Below are positions 10,055 through 20,930 of a DNA stretch of 64,000 nt, in pieces. The notes beneath the pieces are model-generated. The model saw only the letters and a program-made list of their open reading frames with translations. It did no database searches and was not told the origin of the DNA. Origin of the DNA: Paraphaeosphaeria minitans (Eukaryota; Ascomycota; Dothideomycetes; Pleosporales; Didymosphaeriaceae); the NCBI GenBank assembly GCA_015832175.1, contig WJXW01000016.1:1116001-1180000 (forward strand), read 5' to 3'. Positions within the stretch are counted from its first letter, which is position 1. Each line of letters begins with the position of its first letter. Both the position numbers and the translations under genes were made by a program.

Positions 10055-11425
10055 ATGGCAGACAAGCAGGCAGAGTCCTTCCGACTCTTGGATCTCCCCG
10101 GTGAAATCAGGAATCATATATACCGGGAAGTTCTATGCTGCTTCGACCCAGCAGTACCAACCGCAGCGGAAATTGGGATCCACCAAGGAGTAGTCCCTGC
10201 CACACACTCCATCGATACATCTATCATTCGTACATGCCGCCAAGTCCATCGCGAGGCTTACGATGTCATGGTGAAGGCAAATCAACTTATCAAGATTTCG
10301 AGCGTTGACATCGACCTTGCACGCCTGCTTCTCTCTTCGGGCCTACCCGTTGTCACCATGGATCGCGCGGTTGCCGGGCAATTTCAAGGTTGTGTCATGA
10401 GTGTTGACCTGAGCGCAGTGCCACGAGATTGGGTAGATGAGCCATGGGATGGTGAGGGGGATTGGGAGGAGGACTTCGATGAGGACATTCATGCCCGACC
10501 TGCTGGAACTGGACCACGATTCAATTTCCTCATCATAGGGCGCGATTGGAGCAGCTTTTGCCATATGCTTAGCGAAGGAACTGCTTTTTTCGATCGATTT
10601 GAAAGGAACGTCAAGATCGAGCTCAAGATGAACGCCTACCCGGAGCATATTCCGGATTTCAAGGCCCCGATAGCACACTACTTCACGGCGGAACGGCAAG
10701 CCAGTCTATTGGGGAGCTTTGGCAGCATCCTTCGCAACTTCGAGCATGTAGTCATTGGTGGCACGATTGACAAGGAACTCGCTGTGTCTACGGTACGGGC
10801 AGTTGCTGGTCGGCAATGGACCTCACACGAAGACGTGATTCGCGAACTGAGAACCCGGGAAGAGAACGCGAAGACGGCAAGCAGCCAAGACTCATTGCAG
10901 ATGTACATGGACACCGTTATGTTTATGCGTCGTATCTATGGATCTGTCGATTTCCCTAGACTCGTGGACGAAGGCGATGTCGCGTTCGCCAGCTCGTTTG
11001 CAGAACTCTATTTCACCATCCTACTCAACGCGTGTCAGGCCATCCTGGAAATAATGCATACTCTAGAATTGGCTCGCCTCCAAGTCTGGAGCAATGTCAT
11101 CTACGAGCACGTCTCACTTGCTCAAGAATTCTTGGAAGATTTCGCCGAGGAGGGTTCCAACTATGAACCCGCCTCTGTGGTCATGGCGCAGCTTGCGTAT
11201 ATCATAGCAGTGTGTAGCAGACTTTTGGGCCAGGCGTTGCCACAGGGTCAGCCCGCTCCAGTCACGCAATGCGTTGCGCAGGCGGTGAATACTATAACGA
11301 CAGCGGTTCGACTGCATCCGACGGACGCAGCGATCCTGGCAGAAAGAGACAGGATTTTTGAATGGAGACGTGGACTGGTCCCGACGACCATCGAGAGGCA
11401 AATTAGGATGGCCGATCAAATTTAG
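10055..11425 (+). CDS. F-box-like (LDLPGEIRNHIY) hypothetical protein (456 aa)
   Basis: Single-exon gene. The open frame extends a few codons further upstream, but the first ATG is at 10055 (MADKQAESFRLLDLPGEIRN). The N-terminal FRLLDLPGEIRNHIYREVL is the motif that opens a large, lineage-expanded group of Pezizomycotina proteins with a degenerate F-box-like helix pair. It is followed by IIRTCRQVHREAYDVM, also typical of that group. The middle has an acidic stretch (EGDWEEDFDEDI). The C-terminal half, from about residue 290, is helical and Ala/Leu-rich, with no domain I can name. A role as a substrate adaptor of an SCF ubiquitin ligase would be the default guess for F-box proteins, but it is unproven for this group. 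No signal peptide or membrane segment is visible. Confidence 0.8.
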   Translation: MADKQAESFRLLDLPGEIRNHIYREVLCCFDPAVPTAAEIGIHQGVVPATHSIDTSIIRTCRQVHREAYDVMVKANQLIKISSVDIDLARLLLSSGLPVVTMDRAVAGQFQGCVMSVDLSAVPRDWVDEPWDGEGDWEEDFDEDIHARPAGTGPRFNFLIIGRDWSSFCHMLSEGTAFFDRFERNVKIELKMNAYPEHIPDFKAPIAHYFTAERQASLLGSFGSILRNFEHVVIGGTIDKELAVSTVRAVAGRQWTSHEDVIRELRTREENAKTASSQDSLQMYMDTVMFMRRIYGSVDFPRLVDEGDVAFASSFAELYFTILLNACQAILEIMHTLELARLQVWSNVIYEHVSLAQEFLEDFAEEGSNYEPASVVMAQLAYIIAVCSRLLGQALPQGQPAPVTQCVAQAVNTITTAVRLHPTDAAILAERDRIFEWRRGLVPTTIERQIRMADQI

Positions 11426-11647
11426 ACAGTCCTTCAATAGACATGTATTCTAGTTAACCACGACGGAGCTTGGTATTCGCATGAAACCCTCTTGTTACTT
11501 GACAGTGAGCCCGACAGGCAACCGGGATGTGCGAATACATGATGTCACGTGAGAGACGCGTCCGTCGCACGGACCAGATCGCGCTCCACAAACACATGCA
11601 CAGGTTCTCACGACCCAGCCCGACTCTTGACTCTCCTCCTCACCGCC

Positions 11648-13131
11648 ATGTCCTCTCGTCACCGCCAATCGGGTACCCGGCCAACACCTAGCCGTTCCTC
11701 CATAGTTCCCTCGCAAACGCCCGCACGCCGCCCCGCAGTCGAAGAGGAACTACCGCCGTACAAGAAGCCATCCCACCCACTAAACGAACAGGCGTTGACC
11801 AAGCTGCGCGCTCTGAATGGCCCTTCAATCACTCAGCTGAAGGATCACAATAAGAAAGCCGCCGATCGGATCACAAACGCAGCCGCTCTCGTCCTGGACA
11901 CTCTATATGAGCGGCAGGCAGCTGTGGCTCAGAAACGCGCGAAGTGGGATAAGAGCATCGACACGGAAAGTCGGGGGCAAGATGAAGCACGGCTTGCAGA
12001 ATTGCAAGCGCAGGTCGACGAGTTCAGCAAGAAACTCGAAGAGAGCATGAGAGCTGTCATAGACAATGGCGCCGCCGCACAGCGGATCGAGGAATCTCTT
12101 GCCTGGTTGCAGACAAATGCCCCTGGACGACTCCAGAAAGAATATGCGACACAGAGGTCTCAGCAGCAGTCGCAACGGGCATCACAGCGAGCTTGGGAAT
12201 CACAGGCGCGGCGCACACAAAGCAGAGACGAGGACGAGGATGTGCAAGACGAGCATGAGACTCAGGTATCAATGGGACCCACGCCCGGCCCTACGCCTCC
12301 TGATGGCTTACGACCCAGCCTTACTGGCGTAAGTGAGATGTACACGGAGCGTGTTGAGCGCGAGAAGATAGACTACACTTCCATATCATACTTCGGTCGT
12401 TACTCTAAGAACAAAGAGTACTCCACCTTCAAGAAGATGGTACACGACGCGCAATACAGGGACGATCGCCCCCTTCCAAATCCGGAAACGTGGTTCACCG
12501 AGACAGGTGAGCCTGCTCTGGGAGTCACCGGTCATGGGGAGGATCACGACGACGACGATGACGACGATGATGATATTGTCATGGAGCGCGCTACCATCAG
12601 CATCAAATGCCCTTTGACATTTCTGCCGTATAAGGATCCGTACACAAGCTCGAAGTGCCCTCATACATTCGAGCGGAACGCAATAATGGAGATGATTCGG
12701 AAGAGCAACGTCAGGGTTGGAGGTGGTTCCGCAAATAATGGAGACAAGGCCGTGAAGTGCCCGGTGACGGGTTGTGATCAGGTAGGCCCTTTCTCGCTTC
12801 AAGTCTTTGTTCGAATCGAGTGTTACTTTGCATACGAGCCCTTGGATACCAATCGCTGACTCGACTACAGATGCTGAGAATGAAAGATCTCAATCACGAT
12901 CCGGTGCTTGCGCGCAGAATCAAGCGCCTACAAGAAGACAAAGCTCGGGAAGCAGAGCAGAGCGACGGAGAAGAGGACACGCAGATTTTAACCTCACAAC
13001 GACCAATCGCATCCGTCCAGTCGCGAATCCAAGATCCATCGCCATCGAGACTTCAGATCCCTTCTACCCTGGGGACGCCAAGGAGCTCGATTGTTGATGA
13101 CTTGGGTAGCTCTGGTGAAGAGCACGAGTAG
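11648..13131 (+). CDS. nse2: Nse2/Mms21 SUMO E3 ligase of the Smc5-Smc6 complex (464 aa, 2 exons)
   Basis: SP-RING SUMO ligase acting in DNA repair as a subunit of Smc5/6. Exons are 11648-12781 and 12871-13131. The 89-nt intron splits KCPVTGCDQ from MLRMKDLNHDPVLARRIKRLQ, which together form the end of the SP-RING and the following helix. The start is the ATG in CCGCCATGTCC; the frame is open further upstream but has no earlier ATG. The N-terminal half is helical, with predicted coiled coil (about 80-190), as expected for docking on the Smc5 arm. The SP-RING begins near residue 321 (CPLTFLPYKDPYTSSKCPHTFE, then CPVTGC) and keeps the zinc-binding Cys/His set. Directly before it is a run of nine Asp residues followed by IVME. 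Length exceeds the yeast protein (about 270 aa), mostly through linkers and a C-terminal tail. Confidence 0.92.
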
Positions 13132-14046
13132 CCTTTCAGTCGGGTCGATGTTCTGGAAGGAGGGTTGCAATGAATCAAGGCCAACTCAAAGTCTGAGCCC
13201 TTGATTGCTGGATATTCCGAAAGCCGCGGATTGAGAGTAGCGCACAGCTCATGTGTAAGACGGCTTATGCGTCTAGGAATGCACGATTCAAACCACCCTC
13301 ACAATTCAGACAATCGATGCTCGGTACGAAAACGTAACGTGGCTCGTACAACTATCTTTCGGGCAACTCTCCCGGATCATGCAGTGAAGCCCAGGCTTGC
13401 AATGTGAATCTCCCCCTCCCACCCGAGCCCTCCACCTCGGTTCGGCTAGGTTCGGGATCTGTGTCCAGCTCAAGACGTGCGTCTACGACTTTTTTGTTTC
13501 CATATCAGAGTCAAAGTTGTTTCGCCGTACGCGCCTCCCGCAGTCGCTGATGGCTCTCGGCCGCGGCGCGGATGCGCTTAGGATATCTGCGGCTCAAGCG
13601 CCCGCAGCCTCACATAGGTGCAAGCTCCCATGCGGCTCACGCCCTGCATGAAATGAAGGTTAAACTAGGTCCCTGTGTCGACAGCCCAACGGCGAAGGGT
13701 TGCGCGGTCGAGCGAGCGGTTCGTCTCGTGAATGTGGCGTCCATTCCACTCGAGGCTAGACTACCTAGCATCTCGGGCTCGGGGGGTGGGTAGAAAAGAG
13801 CCAAGACACTGTGGTTAGGTTGCGTTCGGAGAATGTCAATTGGAGGCTGGAGGCATGTCGGGATGGGAATACAGCACCTGCATCTGCCTGTACGGTAGGT
13901 ATACGAGAGGGCTTGGGCGTTGGTGTTATTCCCGCAGCTATCATGGCGTTCACATGTGTGCCGGCGACGGGGAAGAAACACCACCGTACCAGTTACGCAA
14001 GCCCAGCGGTTGCAGGGCATGGAAAGTCTTATCTATCGGCTGCAGG

Positions 14047-14150
14047 TGGGCGTCTGGATGCTGTGGGCGTCTGGATGCTGTGGGCGTCTGGATGCTGTGG
14101 GCGTCTGGATGCTGTGGTCGTCTGGATGCTGTGGTCGTCTCGATGCTCGG
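14047..14150. repeat. 17-bp minisatellite, six copies (CGTCTGGATGCTGTGGG)
   Basis: Units start at 14051, 14068, 14085, 14102, 14119 and 14136. The first four are identical. The last two carry G-to-T and G-to-C changes, suggesting recent expansion from one side. Confidence 0.9.
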
Positions 14151-14278
14151 CCAACACCATCGTCTTCGGAGGAATGGAGGCACGTCATCGTCGTCGCATT
14201 CGCATCCCATGATACCTAATGCCATCGTACCTGACGATCGTGTAGCAGCTTCGTTGTCGAGATACGTGGAGATGGATG

Positions 14279-14430
14279 CCTCGACTGCACTTCTCCCACG
14301 ATCCCAGCGCCGCTGCCCTGTCCCGCAATGCCTCGACTGCACTTCTCCAACAATCCCAGGGCCACCGTCTTGTCCCGCAATGCCTCGACTGCGCTGCTCA
14401 ACAATCCCAGGTCCGCACTTATCCCGTGGG
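14279..14430. repeat. 52-bp minisatellite, three copies
   Basis: Units start at 14279, 14331 and 14383, each beginning CCTCGACTGC and containing CAATCCCAGG and TCCCGCAATG. The third copy is partial. Confidence 0.85.
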
Positions 14431-15178
14431 CGTCGCACCGCTGTTCACGTCACGGAAGCTGTCCCTTGAAGCAGGCTGGGCTTGCGCACTTCTTTGTGGT
14501 GCGGGGTGCAGCCAACCACAGCGAGGGGAAGCTCGGAGGAGGGGACAACCGCCGCTCTGCTTCGTATCGTCTCGTCCCAAGTCTCCATTTCTCCGTCGTT
14601 TCACTCCTTCACGAGTGGCATCGTTGACCTGCAATTCATCCTCCGTCTGCACCTTGAGACCCTGCAGCGTGGTGTAGACAGGCGGGCTCCACTGCCACTG
14701 CTCGTTGAGCCAGTCTAACCCTTCTTAACGCGCGACCCACCCACGCACCTTCAAACTGCGACTTGGCGTGGGCTTACCGCTACAGGTGCGTTCATTCTTC
14801 TTCTTTGCACTTTTGGACCGACACCAAGCTTCTCTATTCCTACATTCGGAGACTTTCGGAGAGAGCGATCGATGCGGAGCGGAGCTTGGGGCCTCCACCA
14901 CTTTCACGGCCCTGAATCCCCGAGCAGCCTGTCGCCTCTCCACGCTATCTCATTACGGCCGCGGCTGTACGCTGCAGCACAACTGTGATCATGATGCTGG
15001 GCATGAGCATCGACACAGTCGGACAATGGCCTTCATAGACCGCGCGTCGTCCTGTTCAATTCAAGGCCGGTCTCTCAAGCTTCATCGCAATTGTCCTGTT
15101 TGTTAACCGAAGCCACCAACCTTCACATACTCGTCTCTGCGCGTCATTCTTTCTTGTACGGAGCTTCACCTGACCGAC

Positions 15179-16270
15179 ATGTCAACAGCAGCCCTTAAGA
15201 TGCCCCCCTCTCGTGCTATCGACAGCGCAAAGCAAAGCTCAGAAGTAGCTCTCGCAGACGCATCCGCCGCCATGAAGAACGCTGCAGAGAACCCCAAACA
15301 AGCAACACAAAGCTTCCTCCACACACCCTTCGTACGTGCAGCACTGCCCTTCATCAATGGAGGCATAGCAGGCATGACCGCCACCACTGTCATCCAGCCC
15401 GTGGACATGGTCAAAGTAAGACTGCAACTCGCGGGAGAAGGCGTGAAAACAGGCCCGAAGCCCACCCCGGCGTCCGTGTTCAAGGACATAGTCGCCAGCG
15501 GAAAAGTCCTCGATCTATACACGGGCCTCAGTGCTGGCCTTCTTCGCCAAGCTGTGTACACAACAGCCCGAATCGGTTTCTTCGACACCTTCATGAAATC
15601 CCTGACTGCATCTGCAGAAACCAAGGGCCAGAAGATCGGGTTCAAGGAACGTGCAGGTGCAGGTCTCGCTGCAGGCGGTCTTGCAGCGGTTGTTGGGAAC
15701 CCGGCGGACTTGGCCCTGATCCGAATGCAGTCCGACGGACTGAAGCCCCTCGCCCAACGCGCAAACTACACATCTGTCATCGACGCCCTGGTCCGTATCT
15801 CCAAGGCAGAGGGTGTGGCGCGTTTATGGGCCGGTTGCTATCCCACGATTGTCCGCGCCATGGCGCTCAACTTCGGGCAACTGGCTTTCTTTTCTGAGGC
15901 GAAGAACCAACTCAAGTCTACGTCTCTTTCGTCGAATACGCAGACGCTTACTGCATCGGCCGTGGCTGGTTTCTTTGCGAGCTTCTTTAGCTTGCCATTC
16001 GACTTTGTGAAGACAAGGCTGCAGAAGCAGACTAGGGCGGCCGATGGAAGCCTTCCTTACAAAGGCATGTTCGATTGCTTCAAGCAAGTCGCAAGAGATG
16101 AGGGCCTTCTGCGATTCTACAGAGGGTTCGGCACCTACTACGTGCGCATCGCACCGCATGCGTAAGTCCTTCCCCAAAAGAAAGTAATATGAAAGTGACG
16201 AAGAGACCTGACATTGGATAGCATGGTGACGCTTGTCGTTGCGGATTACTTGGGCTTCATCACCAAGTAG
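15179..16270 (+). CDS. Mitochondrial 2-oxoglutarate/malate carrier (343 aa, 2 exons)
   Basis: Inner-membrane solute carrier of the SLC25 family. Exons are 15179-16161 and 16222-16270. The 60-nt intron joins ..YYVRIAPHA to MVTLVVADYLGFITK. Three carrier repeats are visible, with the signature Px[DE]xx[KR] at PVDMVK (74-79), PADLALIR (about 175) and PFDFVKTR (about 273), and six predicted membrane helices. The second-repeat sequence NPADLALIRMQSDG and the motif LWAGCYPTIVRAM resemble the oxoglutarate/malate carrier more than dicarboxylate or citrate carriers. It exchanges 2-oxoglutarate for malate between matrix and cytosol. An N-terminal extension of about 50 residues precedes the first helix. 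An alternative start at residue 8 is possible. Confidence 0.9.
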
Positions 16271-18120
16271 GTCTGGTGCCGGAGTACGTATGCGGTATGG
16301 GAATGATGACTTTTTCTTACGGCTTGGAGGGAATTTAGGAACTTGTACATGTGCGCTTTTTTTTTATACCTTTGTGAGTGCGTCTAGGGCATTTCAAGAT
16401 TGGATTTGGCGCTAGCGGCGCAGCATCTTTTTTGTCTACGGTCTTCGGGCAACTCGTACTATAGCCCCCTTATGAGTCGAGTGTGGGCTTGGGCATGGGC
16501 GCTTTCAAGCGCAGTTTGATAGGACGCGAAATGGAAAGAATTCGCAATTTGAAAAGAGTGTACAGCCGAGAAAGTGTCGTGCAGTCGACTTTCGGGCGAG
16601 GGTGGTGCAAGGCTTCGGCTGGCGGCTAGGTACCGAAGATTGTGCCAGCGCAAGCGAAGAAGATGGCTCTTAGTTCCAGGCGAAGGTAAGCGGCACTTCC
16701 TTGCATAGGCAGTAAGCAGTCGTCAATTCTAAAGGGGCGTGCGTGGCTGAAAGAAGTGGGACTGAGGACCTGAGGGTACCCTTGCGTCTCAGCGTCTGGG
16801 ATGCAGATGAAGACATGCCTGGTGTCGAGTATAGGCATGCGGCGTTATAGCTCATCACAGTGCAAAATTTCAGGGAAGAAACCTCTTCTCGTGGAAGAAC
16901 AAGATCTTGTAGTGGGACGGTGAAGGCTTTTCTCGTCTTACGTGATCTTACCCACGCAGTGTTGTGCCCTTGATAGCTTGCAACCAACACAACGACAAGA
17001 GGTTCAACTGGACCATTCCATGCAAAACATCAGTGCAACAGTTGATTGTACTCCCCTTATGTGGAGCCTCGAGAGCTAAGATCTGCAGTGTCTTTTCTTG
17101 GCTTCTTAACCGCGGAGATATAGTTCTCATCAAATGTTTACAGTGCCACCTTTGTCGGACAAGATTTCGTGGTCCAATACCGTCTCTCTCGCAAGATTTC
17201 CCATGTCGTGTTCTTTTTTCGGAGCACACGAGACCAGAAAAAGGCATCAGACCAGAGAGGGACAGTGCCACTCGCTGCGCTGCCTGCTCGACGGAGACCC
17301 GATGACCGGGATGGGTCATCGTAGCTGAAGAGGCAGTGCTCTCGATGGCATAAGTCATGCGACTACTTGTAATCCGCAGTACGCATTTGCTCCGAGTTAT
17401 AAATAGTCTCAAAAGGCAAAAGGCGTATCGTTACGGATACTTTAGAGAGGGCGCAGCAGAGTGAGGAGAGTGACATACGGACCCAATATGCGGCACAGTT
17501 TCGTGAGAACGGAACTACAGGTGTGAGCAGGTAAATACAGGGGCGCTTGGCCCATCAAAAGCTTGCATGCACTGTCCCACAGCTCACCATCTGTACAGTG
17601 GTGGAACTAGATGGACCGACGCTTCTCTAGTGTAACGATCGTCTTCACGGGCTCGTTCTTGTGCTTGTGAAGCGGAAGGGTCAACCACATTACGTCCTGT
17701 CTATTGCGAGTGGTACGGTGCTCCAGTAGCATGCCGCACATTGCTTTATGTTGCACGGTTAGGCGAAATCCTTCAATGCCTGTCAGAGCAAGGGTGCCTA
17801 AAGGATTCGCCGGCCAGATACCTGGTTTTGGGGTGAACACAGAGATCTTCCCATGGCAGCAGTGCCACCACACTATTCATGATGGCTACGCAGCCAACAG
17901 AGCTGCTGACCGTGCCAGCTTTCGACGGTTGTTTCATGCCCTGTCCATACACACCTCAAACCACGTCGCATGCTCGCGCTCTTTGTTTCGGTGCTCTTGA
18001 ACGATTTTCCTTCCGGAGACTACTTCTTCTGGAGAAGTGTTCACTTGAAGACTTCCTATTCTGGAGACTTCTCCTTACAAAGATTCTGGTTTCCGCACCA
18101 TCAAGCACCACAGGAACAAG
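16271..18120. other. Intergenic, no gene seen
   Basis: 1.85 kb of normal base composition. The ORFs are short and lack motifs. The last 100 bp contain repeated TCTGGAGA(C/A)TTCTCC-like words and would be the methyltransferase promoter or leader. Confidence 0.45.
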
Positions 18121-19493
18121 ATGCCTTATCTTCCATCTCATCACGACCCGGTAGTTGCTTCCGAAAAAGCCACTCATACCCATAGCACTAGTTCTGATAC
18201 TGCCTCAAACGCAGGAACATTTGCGTACGCCGCAAATTCTGCATTTCAACGTTCCATCTACCAGAAATGCGAACCGTACCTTCCAGATTTGGAAGGTCTC
18301 AAAACAATCACGATAGTAGATTACGTACGTAACATGCCATTCCGTTGGCGTGGCTCTTTTGAGCTTACCAATGCATTCTTCAATGTGTATACTCGTATGC
18401 TGAAACGTCTCTCTGCACAGGGATGTGGTCCGGGACAAAATTGGACCTACGGGCTGGATTTACTTCTTTTGAGAGCCGATGAGGACGTCCAGTATCAAAT
18501 CATACTCAATGACGGATTGAAAACCGACTGGAATGAGGTCGCACAAGTGGTGCACGGGTATCGTGTAGGGCAGCGTGGTCATCAACATGGACATTTCGCA
18601 GTGTTACCCGGCACCTTCTACGACCAAATCATGCCGGATCAAACCGTTGACGTTGGTAAGTGGGCCTGCGTTGCGGCTGCAATCTTTTCGCTCAGCGCGA
18701 ATGCTGATGTCCTTGCACACAGGCACGGCCTGGAGTTCTTTCCATTGGCTTGAAAAGACACCGCCGCCAATGGACATTCCACCCGATGAAAACTATTACA
18801 CTGCTTGGTACTTTTGCGGCCCAAAGAACGTCAGAGTCGGACACATGACTTACAAGGGTCGGCAGGCAAGCACACATCCGCTCGCAGGGCCTGACAGACC
18901 TCACCAAACTACTGCGCCTCCGTGCCAGAGAGATCAAACCAGGCGGCCATCTTCTCGTGGTCATCCCAACGACTCCAGCCTCGAGCGTAAAAGTCTATTG
19001 GGAAGCCTTCCAGCAGGCTTCCCTAAGCTGTCTCACCGACGGCACCATCACGCCAGAACAATGGCGTGCGTTCCGCGCACCGTTCTTCCAACCCACCGAG
19101 GATGATCTGCGACAAATTTTGGCTACCGTGCAGGATTTGTGGCATCTGCCCATGCCGTGGTCGTACCCCACGCTTGCCCATCCTGCGTGGACAGCGCTCC
19201 AAGGCTCCGAGAAGACCCAGCAGGACTACGAGGAGTACGTAGATGGCATCGCGGGGTTCTTCATGGCGTTGATCCGCGATGTTCTGGTGCGGGCATTGCG
19301 AGGTGGCGAAGTCACGAGTGCAGAACGCCCTGCGCCTAACGAAGAAGCAATCCTGCAGCAGGCCACAACGAGTTTCAGGGAAGCTATTCTGAGCGACGGG
19401 CTGAGAAACAAGCGACCTGAGAGTTGTTGGTTGGTCATGCGGCTCGTCAGGGAACACGGGGCGAAGATGTCAGAGGCAAAGGCAAATCTGTGA
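18121..19493 (+). CDS. SABATH-like SAM-dependent methyltransferase (383 aa, 4 exons)
   Basis: Putative small-molecule carboxyl O-methyltransferase. The exon model is 18121-18324, 18421-18655, 18723-18807 and 18866-19493. The first intron (96 nt, GTACGT..CACAG) is in frame and stop-free. Removing it joins ITIVDY to GCGPGQNW, restoring SAM motif I (DYGCGPG), which is absent if the region is read straight through. The third intron (58 nt, GTACTT..GGCAG) restores the frame between YYTAW and QAHIRSQGLTDLTKLLRLRA. Other family marks are LPGTFYDQIMPDQTVDVGTAWSSFHWL and REIKPGGHLLVVIP. The length is normal for the fungal family. The substrate is unknown. The gene ends 340 bp before the AT-rich transposon block. 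Confidence is good for the family and moderate for the third intron. Confidence 0.78.
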
Positions 19494-19832
19494 TGGGTGT
19501 GCGTTGAGCCAATTTGTCCAAACGGAGGCCAAACTGGTCGTCTTTCCCGCGGTCGTCGCTGAATTCATCAACCACGCCGGCATCGGCCTCTTGTATTCTT
19601 GTCTGGAGCTCTTTGCGATGACTTGGCTGCAAGTACCAAAAATTATCAATCATGGAAGATGGTTCTATGGTTTTATACCTCTATGCGCCCCAGGTACGGG
19701 GCGTCAAAGCACCGGCACAAGGATAAGGGCCTATTTGGTCGCCGTGATCTCGCTCCTTAATTTCAGCTCACTTCCTATATATAGTAAGTGTATAATAAGA
19801 TTAGGGTTGTGTTCTCTTTAAGTGTAATTTTA
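19494..19832. other. Transition from genic to AT-rich sequence
   Basis: Normal composition to about 19780, then AT-rich. No gene seen. The last five bases, TTTTA (19828-19832), are the left copy of the target-site duplication of the outer retrotransposon. Confidence 0.6.
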
Positions 19833-20243
19833 TGTTAAATCCAAGAGGGTAGCTAGTCCTAAAGGGTTAAGGTTGGTTCTCAGGCAGGAGTACTTACGGA
19901 AGGTAGAAGGTCTTGTTAATATAATAGTATTTTACAAAGTATAACAAGTTAACAATTTAGTCTACTAGAATCTAAATAATAGATTAATAAACAAATTAAA
20001 TACAAGTATAGAGAGCCTATCCTCGCGTTCTTATATACTTTAAGTAATTAGTAGACTAATCGCTCTAATTAAACTAATTAAGCACTAATTAGTTGCTTAG
20101 TATGTTAAGTGCTTAGTCTAATTAGTTATCTTAGTGCTCTAATTACACTAATTAAGTTACATAACTTTTTGTACTATGCTACTTAAATAATAAATATAGA
20201 TATATATAAAGATCCTAGGAGGCTTAGCCTTTAGATCTTAACA
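19833..20243 (-). repeat. Left LTR of outer element (3' LTR in element orientation)
   Basis: 411 bp, TGTTAA...TTAACA. The first 207 bp (to about 20039) match the inner element's LTR and would be the R/U5 side. The remaining 204 bp, full of CTAATTAG-like words, are unlike the inner LTR and would be U3. Confidence 0.92.
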
Positions 20244-20244
20244 T

Positions 20245-20260
20245 TATCTCCCTCTTTGCT
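20245..20260 (-). other. Polypurine tract of outer element
   Basis: The minus strand reads AGCAAAGAGGGAGATA immediately before the 3' LTR, the expected position of the plus-strand primer. This fixes the element orientation. Confidence 0.7.
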
Positions 20261-20930
20261 AAGATTTATCCTTAAATTATGTAACTATATCTTACGCCTA
20301 GTTATAACTAAAGCTTACCCTATATTATAAGTAGTGTTAGCTTACTTATATTATACCCTAATAACTTTCTAAGTCTAGCACTACTTATTACTATTACTTA
20401 ACTAATTTTATTAACTCCTTTAGCGAAGTTATAGTTAAGAAATACTTAATATGTACAAAATATAACTATATTTATAAGGTTCACGTTTAGTCTAGAAAAT
20501 ATAGAGAATATATTTATTAAAGTTAACGTTATAATATACGCGTTTTAGAGTCTAAGTTTAAGCGTTTATTAGTAAAGAAAGAGAAATTACGTGTGTAGAT
20601 AAAAAAGTTAAGAGAAATACAAAAGGCTGCGTTTAAGGCCTATAAAGAGGCGTTAGAGAAGTTATAGGTTATATGCGTGTATAAAGATTAGTTACGTTAG
20701 TAAATAGACTTACTAGATAAGCGTGCTAAGGATATAATAGCAGTTAAAGAGAAGAATATTAAGAAGGCTAAATCTTATAAAGCTGTTAATCTAGTAGTTA
20801 ATAAGACTTCTTTAGGTCCCTTCTTATCCCCTACGACATAGAGCGCTTTTAAGGATTTCCTATTAGAATTCTAGGATAATCTAGTGCCTTTACTATCTTA
20901 GGTATAAATATTATTATGCTATGTAGGTTG
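20261..20930 (+). pseudogene. Antisense accessory ORF relic of outer element (Lys/Glu-rich coiled coil)
   Basis: Between the 3' LTR and the end of pol, the plus strand (opposite to gag-pol) reads as a charged helical protein interrupted only by TAG/TAA codons that could be C-to-T changes of CAG/CAA. Recognisable pieces include KKLREIQKAAFKAYKEAL, IDLLDKRAKDIIAVKEKNI and a terminal SPTT-SAFKDFLLEF. No enzyme motif. The inner element has a comparable but different ORF at the same place. The function is unknown; it may be a structural or regulatory accessory protein. The coding interpretation is an inference from the pattern of stops. Confidence 0.5.

Larger units (their letters stand above)
13132..15178. 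other. 2-kb gene-free stretch with two minisatellites
   Basis: No ORF here shows a domain. ORFs at 13811-14469 are open because of the repeats. The distal part, from about 14700, is the probable promoter and leader of the mitochondrial carrier. Confidence 0.5.

Noticed and set aside
14051..14150. CRISPR-like regular repeats
   Set aside because: The units are directly adjacent with no spacers, and the genome is eukaryotic; it is a minisatellite.
13840..14469. 209-codon ORF across the 17-bp and 52-bp repeats
   Set aside because: All plus-strand frames are open over the repeats, and no motif is present.
18857..18872. A GGCA duplication that looked like a frameshift killing the methyltransferase
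   Set aside because: A 58-nt intron (18808-18865, GTACTT..GGCAG) restores the frame and gives a segment length that fits the family better, so the gene is more likely intact.
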